Below, piece after piece: positions 11,413 through 21,883 of a stretch of DNA of 64,000 bases (the stretch's first letter is position 1; the number at the start of each line of letters is the position of its first letter). The DNA comes from Ectocarpus siliculosus. Its lineage: Eukaryota; Sar; Phaeophyceae; Ectocarpales; Ectocarpaceae. The DNA lies in NCBI GenBank assembly GCA_000310025.1, contig FN649751.1, forward strand, positions 5,202,236-5,266,235. Reading direction: 5' to 3'. Below the pieces are notes generated by a model. The model was not told the origin of the DNA. It ran no database searches and worked only from the letters and a program-made list of their open reading frames with translations. A program made the translations under genes and the position numbers.

Positions 11413-13243
11413 ATGGTCACCGCCGATAGCGACCGTTTCAAGGGCATTCGGCGTGATACACTGCACAACGAGGTGGACGGATGCTTCGACGACCTTGAGG
11501 AGTTCGAAGACCGCAACGAAACATCTCCGCAATGTGAGTCAGTCTGTCGCATGCTTGGGTCAAGCTAGAGAGCGGACCAACTCGATAGAGGCATGCGCCT
11601 TTTCTTCATGTCAAATGACGATGAACAGGCGCTCCAGCAATAGTGTGGAGCCGTTTGCGCATGTTGATGGCTTCGACTTGATGGTCTTCCCCAGTGAAGC
11701 TTATTGCATCGGGAGTTTCGGGGTGTTGCCGGTGCAAGTCTGGATAACGATCCGTGGGCTTGGGTGAAGAACGGAATGACGTTGCTTGGAAATCTATGTA
11801 GTTTGGTGGTACACGTTTAATCATGCAATGTGTTGCGTAGAACGGCTTAAAACCTAGGCGGACCGCAACCGGAGCCCCGGAAGATCTCGCGCGAGAGGTA
11901 ACCACGAAGTGCTCCCCAAAGGCGAAACCGCACTACAGAACGCCGCTCCTCGCACACCGCAACAAAGCAACATCTATGCTTACCACCGCGCACCGCAATA
12001 ACGGCAATATGTACATATTTGCCACCTTCGTTCGTTTTGTTGCTCTTCGAACCGAATCATTTGAAGCCCGATTTGACGCACGGACACAATTTCCACCTTT
12101 GTTTCGTTTTGCGGCGCTCTTCGACCCGAATCATTTGAAACCACACACACACAGACCGGGTTACCCACCAGGAGTGTGTGTTGCTTAACCGTGTCCTCTC
12201 GGACAAGTCCACGCTCCCATCGGCCTGCTTCGTGCCGCCGGGTGCTGAAGCAGCGGCACGGAGAGCCTCCTCCTCCTCGCAGAGGCCCAAAGAACCCAGG
12301 CCGCTGCCGGAGGACGGCGAGACCGCCGTGGTGCAGCTCGTGCGGCGAATTACGGGGGCCGTTCAACCGGTACTAAGCAGCCTCACCACTCCTTTGCACG
12401 CGCGCAAGAAAGGTGTGGAAATTCTGCAAGCAATAAGGACGCTGCGTCGTGGCAGCATGGGTGTCTGTCGTCTTCTGTAGACGAAGTGGCACCGCAACGC
12501 AACAGCCCCTCCCCAACGCCTACTCGTGCTTGTTGCTGTCATGCTGATACGCAGTTCTCAAGTTGCGTCTGTGCTTCGTTGTTTTTACATTAAGTCGTGG
12601 AGCGACAATGCAGTACATGCAGCGGTACACCCTGCAACACGAGTTCCTCCTCTGTAGTACTGTAGAGGGTGCAGTGTTCCCTCACCGAAACGAACGATAG
12701 TATATGAACAGCTGCACAAGGCTTGCGTGACGTGACTCCACCATGCACGAAGCATGCGGAAATATCCATCTGACGTTCCAGCGAGTTCGTCCTGCTACTG
12801 CAATACGGGCACCACACACAAGAATACATTCCAAGTGCTCACGACCCCCTCCTTCCAATTGCTACCGCCTCACTCCCCGTATTCTTGTACCCCTTTGCTG
12901 CTTGATCCCGTTCCTTGCTCGTTGCATCTCTGTCCCGCTTGCTTTGGCCGTGTGCTTCTCTGCCCCCCGGCGCTCTCCTCCACCCACCCTCCCCTCTCAC
13001 GGTCTCTGGGCAGAGATGGGTGGAACGATAACAGAGGAGCAATGCCAGGCCCTGGCCGACTACCTCTCCCCTAGCGTCGGCGGGGGTTACCTGTTGCCGA
13101 CGGCGTGCTTCGGCCTCCTCAAGCCTCCTGACGAGGAGCAGGCCAAGATGTACGTCATGCAAAACGCCGAGATGTACGTACGCCTCAAGAAGCGACACAC
13201 CGGAATGGCAGAGGAGGGCTATTTCCCCCCCACGATGTGCTGA
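11413..13243 (+). CDS. Unrecognised three-exon protein, 202 aa
   Basis: Exons 11413-11533, 12155-12412 and 13014-13243 join in matching phase (1 to 2 at both junctions) and give 202 residues. Exon 1 encodes an acidic N-terminus (CFDDLEEFEDRNE). Exon 2 starts YRVTHQECVLLNRVLSDK, then has a Ser/Pro/Arg-rich linker and a helix VVQLVRRITGAV. Exon 3 reads MGGTITEEQCQALADYL, then CFGLLKPPDEEQAKMYVMQNAEMYVRLKKR and a short tail ending in Cys. No family is recognised; the C-terminal part looks helical. The first acceptor (CACAG at 12150-12154) has a poor pyrimidine tract, so exon 2 might begin elsewhere, but the simpler acceptor 22 bases downstream would create an immediate stop. Consistent phase at both introns is the main support. 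Confidence 0.6.
12016..12141 (+). repeat. Imperfect 74-bp tandem duplication next to a splice acceptor
   Basis: Two similar blocks each contain a TTTCGTTTTG-like stretch, then GCTCTTCGA and CGAATCATTTGAA; the last motif starts at 12053 and again at 12127. The second copy ends a few bases before the exon 2 acceptor of the 202-aa gene, so the duplication may have created or displaced the acceptor context. Confidence 0.85.
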
Positions 13244-14999
13244 GGACACTTCCCGGTGTGGCAGCGCCCACGAGGCCGGGTTTCGAAGCAACCCCCCGCC
13301 CCCACCTTCATGCACGCCGAAAGTGAGGTTGTATTTTGGGTCTTTCTGTCTAGCTACAGCACGTTCGCGAATTTAAAGACGTGGGCTCGGTGGTCGAGGA
13401 CTCGCCCGGTGCCTCTTTCATGATTTTGTGTCTTCGCGGTCGTTTCAACTGCGGAAGCTGTTTCCGTGCGTCTTCTTAGGTAGTGCAAGCAGCAATACGT
13501 TGATGGTGTCATGTTGAATGGTGGGGTGTATATTAACAATCGCGCACGAAGATCGAGGTTGAGGTGCTTCTCCACAGTAGTGTTGTGGCCATTGTCTTTC
13601 CTTTTATTGGAACAGCAGATTGTACAACTTTTATCGTGTCATGTTAACAAGTGTTAATTTCCGGTTGTGGTTGGTCGAGGCGCGCGTTGTGTGTAGCCTA
13701 TTTGTATATCACGTACACTACTGCGAGAGAAAATGGCGAAAAGAGATGCGCCGCAGGTCGATGTTTTTGTCGTGTTTTTGCTTGCTTGCTCTGCATGAAA
13801 CAGACTTGTAAAGGGTCGGGGCTGGAACGGGGGGGCGAGGGGGGTTGGCATCACGGTTCGCGTAACGCAGAATAAGTGCGAGGTTGCTCTGCAGTAGAAA
13901 CGTCCAACATCTGATCTAGCGACGACATTGGTCCTTCGATTTTCTTGCCTTCTTGTGAAAGTCCAAAACGTGCGCGCGTGGAAAGGAATCTATGGTGGCA
14001 ATTCAAGTTCGGGACCCTGTGTGTGCGGTAGGTATAGGCGAGCGCAAGTTTCTCGTGTAGGGGAGTGTCGGGAAGGAAGGTGTTCGTGCCATCGTTCATT
14101 GGCTGCAGACCGTAGCGGCTTGAGCTTTACTTCCCGCGGGAAATATCGTACCCCGCAAAGTACTGACCACGTTCTTTCGCGAACGTTCACCCACCTCGCT
14201 GGTGTGTCCATGTACGCGTACCCTGATTTGACAAAAACGGTAACCTGAGGTCTTTCATCACAATAGCTGGGTCCTGCCCCACAACGTTACGAGGACGTCG
14301 GCCGGCGCTAGTGCTGTTCCTACTAGCCTCTTCCCGCACGCCTCGCGCACACACGACCGAACGTTTTTCGTTCGTGCAAAGATGGGTCCGATCCTCCTAT
14401 TGCTGGATGTATGTATTTTGTCCTGTTCTTCGGCGGATGGGTCGGTCCATCGTACCGAGACGGCGACAACAATTACCAATAAAAAAGTGGAGGATTCGAA
14501 GCAACCCTGACCAGCAGAGGCAAACAAAGGTTTCTGGAGCGCGAAGTGGCTGTAATTAGCTCACGGCATCCCAAGCGGTTGTCAAATGGCGGTAACTGCG
14601 TGTGCCCATCCCGATATTCCCACATCGGCGCACGGGGTCTTGCGCGCTCTCGCCTCTCGTCGAAAAGTTTAAAATTCAAATTCAAATTGGGGAAGCAGCC
14701 GTGGCACACGGCAATCTGTCACTAGTATCACCCACCACTCATTTGATCTAGCATATTCGTATTCACATGTTGTGGTTGTCCGCTATTTAGCTTACTCCCC
14801 TATCCGGATGTCAACAAAACAAGATTTCCCGTCGAAGGAGGTGGCTCTTTCACCCGCCGACCTACTTCTTCTTATGATCAACAAAAGGCAGTACACAACA
14901 AACACCAGAGAGTGGTAGGACTACCGTGCCACCAGGTAACTCGTTTCGTGCGTCAAGAGCCCCACCAACACAGACACGCACAATATTCTCGCAAGAAAA
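13244..14999. other. Intergenic, convergent 3' ends
   Basis: This lies between the stop of the 202-aa gene (+) and the stop of the RWD-RING gene (-). It should contain both 3' UTRs. No exon could be supported. Confidence 0.5.
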
Positions 15000-17900
15000 C
15001 TAGCTGAAGGCGCCGAAGTCGTCCCCCCGCCCCACCCCGGTCTGGAACCTCGCATCCACCGTAAAGAAGTCTCGCACTTCTCCGACCTCCCTTCGCTTCG
15101 CCTGCCTGTTCGCCCATGCCTTCTCCAGCTGCTTGGGTTCCTGCGGCCAGTCCGGGTGGTAAACGCGGTGTCCGCACCGAGGGCAGTCCTGTCGTGCAGC
15201 AAGGGATGGAAAAACTGGGAAGTATTAAACTAAATTCGCTGAAGCAAGTCAAGGAACTAAGATTGTTTTGTTCTTTCGTTGTGTAACTATTTCCTGTTTG
15301 GTGGCGCAAATCGTTGTTGCGGGACGGAGAGCGCGGCTCCTGCTTTTCTCTCCACTTTTCAATCCGCGCGTCCGAGAGATTAAATTCCTTCTCTTGAGGG
15401 GGACGGGGGAGGAGAATATCCCACCTGCACGAGAGAATGTCGTGCAATACCAGGACACTACGAGAACAAACACATCAGCAGAGTGTCACGTCTCTGTTGA
15501 TGAAGAAAGCCGAGCTCATGGATAGCAGTCAAAACTTGCCCTTCCTTCGTGCCATACCTTCGCGAACGGTGGCTCGGTCATCCACACGCGGAGGCAGTCG
15601 TAGTGGAACCAATGCCCGCAGAACACCCTGAATCAAGAAAGCATAACACGAAAGCATGCCGACAGATTAGACGAGGCGCGGTCAGTCGAAAGATCAGAGC
15701 TCCAAACAACACGGCGAAAAACAGGTAAAACGACAACACGAGTACAAGTACGAGGGGCTCGATGCATATCTATTGACGTACAGAAAATGTAATATAAAGA
15801 AAGCTCGGGCGGAAAAACAACAAAAAGTCCAGACAAGGTCTAAGCAAAACTCAATCGAATCTCAAAAACCAAGCGCTCGATCGATGCCAACCAAATACAG
15901 CATCTAGCGGTCGAAGCAATATAACATCTAGAACGTTTCACTCTGGGCACATAGACCGCTTTGGTTTCGTGTCACAAGATACCACCGCAGCATCTTGACG
16001 CTCGCCTGGTGGGTCTCTCCTTGTGTGCAGGGTCTCTGAGGGATGGGTGACGAGGGTCTTCCGGCATGACTCTTTTGTCGCACGCGACACACGTCTCCTG
16101 GGGGAGTCTCCACCCAAACACGTTCACCAGGAAATCGACCAGCGGCAGCAGCGACGGCTGGGTGGAAAAACCAGGCACGATATTGTACAGGAGGGTCGTT
16201 CGGCACTTACTTGTGGGCGCAATAATATATGAGGTGCATCGTGATCGAAAGGCCTCCCCGCCCCGCCGCTAGACGTGACTCTCTTCGCAAGCTGCCGGGA
16301 TGTTCGCGTGCCTCGCCTCAACGAGCACCACCAGCTTCGCGTCAACCTAAAACTATTTGCGCGCTCGGGTGAAGCACAGCCGACCCAGAGCAACCAAACA
16401 CAACTTCATCCCACTGCTCCCGCTGCACTGCAAACACGTGGGGCAACGATGTACCGACTCGCGCGCGGGGGTGGGTGTCGGAACAAGCACGAGTTGACAC
16501 TGGGTACCGGTACCTGCCTACAACGTACAGAGAAGTTTGACTCTCTCGCTATTTTCGCGTTATCCACCTGCGAGGTATCACTCAGCTGGGAGTGCAGGAG
16601 CTCCTCCTGCTCCTTGAGCTCTAGCTCGGCCAGTTTCTTGGCCTGCTCCTCTTCGCTCACGGCTTCCGTCTTGGCGAGGGTCTTGAGCTCTCTCCGCGCC
16701 GCCCGTCTCTCCTGCGTGCTGCATCCCCGAGCGTGCGAGCGAAATCGAAACCGGTCGGTCATACGACGCTCTCACATGCCAGCCATAAATGCCTCAGGGC
16801 AATAGAAGTGCACCCAAGCGCGAGCGACCGACGCTACTTTTCGACAAAGTGCGTAAAAAAATATCACCCTGGGTATCTACACCTACTATTTATGCGTTTT
16901 TCCGGCTGAACCCCCACACGCGGAAAATCGTGGGCGCGTAACCCTACCATGGTGTGTAGCCATATGTACCTCGGCGGTGCAACCTTTGCGTTAGGCTTGT
17001 TCTTGCCCTCGCCCACGTCGCGCAGATCGTGCGCCTTCTTGATGAATTCCACGTCGTGCTTCAGGTTCCGCACGTGCTCGCTGGTGATGCGAACGTTTCC
17101 CGACCCCGCGGGCTTCCCACCTCTCCCTGGGGGAATTTTGATGGGGTTGCTCGTCTGGAGAGCTAATTCCGGGCTGTACCCGCAAAGGCAACGTCGTACG
17201 ATTTCCTCGCCCTAAAGACGAAAAAAAATGAAGGACAGCTGCTCTAAGCGTGGGGGTGTCGATTTGCTAGGTGTGGTTGTTGGCGACAAAAAACGACAAT
17301 GAATTGTCATGCTCCAGACGACGCCGTACAGCAGTCGAATCAGATGAAACTTTTCCCCAACACCAAATTTATCTGAACCAACCAACGCTAAGAACTCTTG
17401 TCATCGGTAAAAGCCTGGATCCTGATTTTCCGTCTTATAATGAAGGAAGTACGTCCGCTCTCACATTTTTCCATGCCAGGATGCACAACGCCACGATACC
17501 CTCCTCGTGCGATCAACGATATTAGAGCCACCACCAACATCCAACACACCACCGTGGACACAATCATGATCATCACCTGCACGAGGTGACGACGCGCTAT
17601 ATGCGCCGGAAAGTTGTGCGACTTCAACTCCACGCCGCAGCCCTCCATCGGGTACCCGTCCGGCACTTGTATCAACGCCACCACGGTGTATCGCCCAGAC
17701 TTTACCCGGATCGTCACCAGACCTGATTCCTCGTCTGCGCGAAAGCCCCCTCCTCTGCAGCCGCCGTCGCCGCCGTGCCGACCAAGAGTGCACCGGGTAT
17801 TCGCAAGGCTTTAGTGAGTGGCATGGAGTGGGATTCGAAACCTTGTGTGCAACAAACGAAAAGGAAACACAACAGGATACGCGAAATTCTAGCATATATC

Positions 17901-19218
17901 TTGCCGCCACTGCTGTTCATACCCAACAACCGACCAAAGCACGGTCCATTCAGAGAAGCTCCCATGCGACACCCTTTGGTCTGCGTTAGAAAACCAGCAC
18001 AACCCTCTAAATAGTAGCTCAGGGTTCACTCTCACAGGCTCGTCACGAGCGTTGCCGCCTGTCTCAATTCCTTCCAGCACGGCAGAAACTTGTTCTTGTT
18101 CACGGCGTCCACCACGACCTTCAGAGCGGCCACCGCCTTCCCCGTCTCGCCGCCGCCTACGGCTTCGCTCTTCGCCGCTGTCGGGGTGCACGCCCGAGCG
18201 GCTTCCTCGGCGCTCTTGATGAGCTTCCTCAGGAAAGGCTGGGGCAAAGAGGCGCTTGTGAGCTCCAAGATCGGGGATGTCGACCTAGCCGGGTAGTCGT
18301 CTGGAAACTGCAACCGCGCTTGGATCTTAGCGTAGGGAGTTCGCCTGTATAAAAAAGTGGGAAGCTGTGTTTTATTGCTTGGCGCCGTTGGAAGAAAGCT
18401 AACCGAAGTCAATGCATGCATGCAAGGTAATCCCATCTTGGTTGGTGGGTTCGACTTCATTGTAGCAGGGGCTGCACACCGCACTTCCTGGCTGTTTGTG
18501 CATCATGCTAGCAAACTCTTCGCATCTATTCAGGTATAGCGTTTTCAACTTGGTTGGACCACAGAATCGCCGAGCCCTCACAAGCTGTCGAGCTGCCTGG
18601 AACAGCTGGGCAATCAAGGTTGTACCACGTAATTTTATTAAAGACAGGAGAACATGTTTCGCTGCTATCTGTTTCGTTGCTGCTGTTGGCTGCAGGCGAC
18701 ACCTGCTGTCAACCAGGACGAACCAGGACGAACCCGAAGTTTCAAAGTTTCAAGTGCTGTGAAATCTCACATTCTTGCATGTTCCGTCCACGTTAAAGTT
18801 ACAGAGGGCACACGGCACCAAGAACACCATTGACGGCAATGTAAGCTGTCGTTATCGACCGGCACGCAAGCTCCGAGGAGGGAGCGACGCCAGGTTGGGG
18901 GAGGATGTACTCCCTACAACACTGGTAGCGAGAGATCGGGACGGATACTCAGAAAATATGACCACCATTATTATAGCGTACAAATAACAGCATCATACAT
19001 TGTACGTAGAATGAAGCCAACGCCTGCACTCACATGACAACGACCTGGACGAAGCTCGTGTTAGCAGCCTGTATCATGGGCGCAGGGAACAACTCCCGCA
19101 CTTGTTGCAGCTCGCTCATGATGTACTCTCTCCTGCTTGTTGTCTCCGCGCCGGCTCCCGCCGCAGCAGAAGCCGATGCCATCTGTTCTGCTGCGTTATC
19201 TGAATCAAAATATGCCAT
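15000..19218 (-). CDS. RWD-domain plus RING-H2 protein, probable E3 ubiquitin ligase
   Basis: Eight minus-strand exons: 19218-19034, 18344-18036, 17754-17577, 17211-16970, 16718-16568, 16205-16000, 15627-15558 and 15188-15000. Every junction keeps phase, giving 509 residues. Residues ~15-135 form an RWD fold (MSELQQVRELFPAPM, MRTPYAKIQARLQFPDDYPA). A second module in exon 3 has VALIQVPDGYPMEGCGVEL, also RWD-like. Exons 4 and 5 hold basic linker and a Glu/Lys-rich coiled coil (KKLAELELKEQEELL). The C-terminus is a RING-H2: CVAC, then CGHWFHYDC across an exon boundary, then CPRCGHRVYHPDWP. That spacing gives eight zinc ligands (C-x2-C, C-x-H-x2-H-x2-C, C-x2-C). Proteins joining RWD and RING usually bind an E2 and transfer ubiquitin; the substrate is unknown. 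The exon 6 acceptor (TAAG) and donor (GC|GTCAAG) are weak but are fixed by the zinc motif. It is divergent from eS28 across a short shared promoter. Confidence 0.85.
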
Positions 19219-19487
19219 GACTATCGGACGTCATGCTCAGCTAGTCTCCATTCTTCGATACGTACAATACGCACGCTCCAGCAGCCTCTCTGCCTCAGCT
19301 GGCTGTGTGTTCCTGCTGCGAGCAGCGAGCAAGTTACCCCGCGCAAGGAGGCCCCGTACATCAATATTTTCTTATGTACGGCACCCGTGGTCCTCCCCGT
19401 TGCTGTTTTACGGCCCCCCCCTTGGGAAATCGATCGCGTGTGGCAGGCAGCCCACACCCCACCTCTGTCGACCAACACGCTGACACC
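19219..19487. promoter_or_regulatory. Putative bidirectional promoter, RWD-RING (-) and eS28 (+)
   Basis: The RWD-RING start codon (19218, minus) and the eS28 start codon (19488, plus) are only 269 bases apart and point away from each other. Both 5' UTRs and both core promoters must fit here unless UTR introns exist. No TATA box was seen; a GGGGGGG/CCCCCCC tract lies near 19414-19422. Confidence 0.6.
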
Positions 19488-21883
19488 ATGGTGAGTCTAC
19501 TTTGCTGGCGGTCGCTTCTTGAGTTCCATTGCCATAGCAGCGGGATTCTCCTTTGCTATTCCTTGATTGTGAGCTGTGAACTTCGCCGCTGCGGTATTTG
19601 AAGGGCAGGGATGCGCTCAGGGACCTATGGCAACGCGGCGTTCGTGGCAAGGCGGTGCAAAGCAGTAGTAGCGAGTCCGTGTTCCACTTAAAGCTGTCGT
19701 GGTGACTTGAGGTTGATAGCATTGACCGGTGAATCGGCTGCAGTGGGAGTTGGCGAGCTCCCTCTGCTGGTGAAGGTCCTTTGCATGGAGTGATTTTTTT
19801 TCCGTGTGTACATCATGTACAAGCAGTCGCTGTAGCAAGCGAGCCCCTCTGGTGTGCTGTGTCCGATGCTCTTTGCGATCGTCGTGTGTATGGATGTACA
19901 GTATGGAATGGCCGATGTACTCTCCTGTTATTGCGATGCGGCCTGTTCTTCTCGATTGACGTTTTTCAAGGAGGGAGCGATATTTTTGGTATTGCTGTTG
20001 TGTACATAAGGGCCACAGTCCTTCCGACAGCAGCAATCAAGCGAACCGCGGGGATTTGAACCATGAGAGAGGCTTGAGGGTCAGCATGGAAAGTGAAAGG
20101 GTACCCTTCGTGCGATACAGCAGTGTTGTTGTGAAAGTCGAGTACCCAAGACAGAGCTGTTATTGTGGCAAGTGTCTTGTTGTGAAATGTAGTTGCCTTG
20201 CTTGCCGCGTGGGAGCGACGAAAAAGCAGGATCTGTCGGATGAATCAGCCCGGTATTGCGCTGTAATCAACGAACCTGAACCCGGCGTTAGCCTTGGTTT
20301 ATGCTGAAATGAAGGCAAACGAGCTTTGTAGGTAGATAGGATGTGGGTTTCCCCTCTCATTGAGTAGTCAAGTAAGCTTGCTACGAAAGGGTACAGCGAC
20401 GAGATGACACTCACACTCATTTGTACGTCGCCCTTTGTGACTGTACGAAGGGTAGCCAATGAACAACAAACTCCATGTGCTTGCTCTCTGTGCTTTTCGG
20501 TCCCGGCCCCGTCACGGTGTCTTCTCCTGCGAATTCTCAACTGCGTTCTCCTCTCGTCGAACCACTCCACATACATGTCGGGTGCTGGCGTTGGCTCTTT
20601 TTAATCCTCCCATCTTGTCTTGTTTTGCCCTTGGCCATGTTCTCTCTCCCCAGGACAACCAGGGCATCAAGCTGGCGAAGGTGAACAAGGTGCTCGGCCG
20701 CACCGGTAACACCGGTAACGTGACCCAGGTGAGCCCGTGCTTGACTGTTTCGAAAAAATACCGTCCCGCCGAGATCATAATCTGCGTGTGGTGGTTGGAA
20801 AAGACTCTGCCAATGAAGGCGAAGTCGCCACTCGTTTCCTGTGCGTTTGATATCGACTTTCGTTCCAGACGTGCAGACGCGCGTGAATTCCTCACGGTTT
20901 GCTTTCCTAAGGACCTCTTGCTTCACCGTGTATATTCCAAGCTTGTTGCTATGGTTCCATTGGAGTCCATTGACAGAACCATTCACGCAAAGAGTTTCCC
21001 CCCCTGAAACATTTTCGCAAGTCTATTTGTGCAGGGATTGGGGCGAATGCAAGCGTTTAGTTCGGACGCCGTCGTCAGTACAGATAAGAGTAGATCAGCA
21101 GATCGGGTCACCTGGTACTTAATTCACTAGTAAAATGTCACCACAACGAAAGGAGACAAACGGCCGTTCGCACGCTCTTTTGGTGGTGCGGCAGTTTTTC
21201 CAATGGTCTGTTTGATCCTGAAACACTCTCGAACCTGATCCATTTTCCAGAGCTAGTCGTTTAACCACGTTGGCAAATGACCGCCGCCTTTGTAGTTCGG
21301 CATGACTTGTCGTTCTCCGTCGGGTGCTATTCACTCTCACGCGGGAAATTCCTCTGTTGCGTAATTCCAATACCCACGCGGCTATGACAGTGAAGCAGCG
21401 CCATCCGTAGCATCGTGTACATGGTGGTCGATGTGACGGGCTGAACCGGCGATTGTGTTGACTTTTTTTTAGGGGAAGCGGGGTGCAGCCTTGTCCCAGC
21501 GAAGCAATGACGGCACAAAAATTGGTCGAGCTGTTGTTTTACTTGCGTTTCGGAATTTTCAGGGTTTCTTTGAAACCCGACCCATGTGGTTGGTTTTGCT
21601 AAGCAAGAAAGAGTTCGGACAGCAATTTGCTTGCACAATACCGCGCAAGGGCAGGGCGCTAGTTCACGTGCATGTGAAGCATATGCTAGTTCGCCGATCT
21701 CGGTTGTTTTGGTGCTCATTTTTGTTTTGTCTGACACTCTGGTCCGTTTGTTGTGGGCAGGTCCGCGTGGAGTTCTTGGACGACCCTACCCGTTCGATCA
21801 TCCGTAACGTCAAGGGCCCCGTCCGCGAGGGCGACATCCTCTGCCTCCTGGAGTGGGAGCGCGAGGCCCGCCGTCTGAGATAA
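19488..21883 (+). CDS. RPS28: Small ribosomal subunit protein eS28
   Basis: Three coding pieces: 19488-19490 (the ATG alone), 20654-20728 and 21761-21883, giving 66 residues, the normal size (65-69). Exon 2 encodes [25 protein letters not shown] in two halves: the IKLAKV and KVLGRTG segments match eS28. Exon 3 gives [25 protein letters not shown] and the family-defining C-terminus EREARRLR. Exon 2 has no in-frame ATG before its acceptor, but ATG directly followed by a perfect donor (CACCATG|GTGAGT) lies at 19488; joining it gives Met-Asp at the start, as in animal eS28. eS28 sits at the mRNA exit channel of the 40S subunit. Residues Trp and Cys near the C-terminus (LCLLEWERE) replace the commoner TLLESERE. 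The exon 2-3 identification is certain; the remote start exon is an inference from phase and position. Confidence 0.93.

Noticed and set aside
13270-13285. tRNA T-arm-like motif (GGGTTTCGAAGC) and similar TTCGAA sites at 14494 and 17834
   Set aside because: No matching acceptor stem, anticodon arm or A box could be found at tRNA spacing on either strand.
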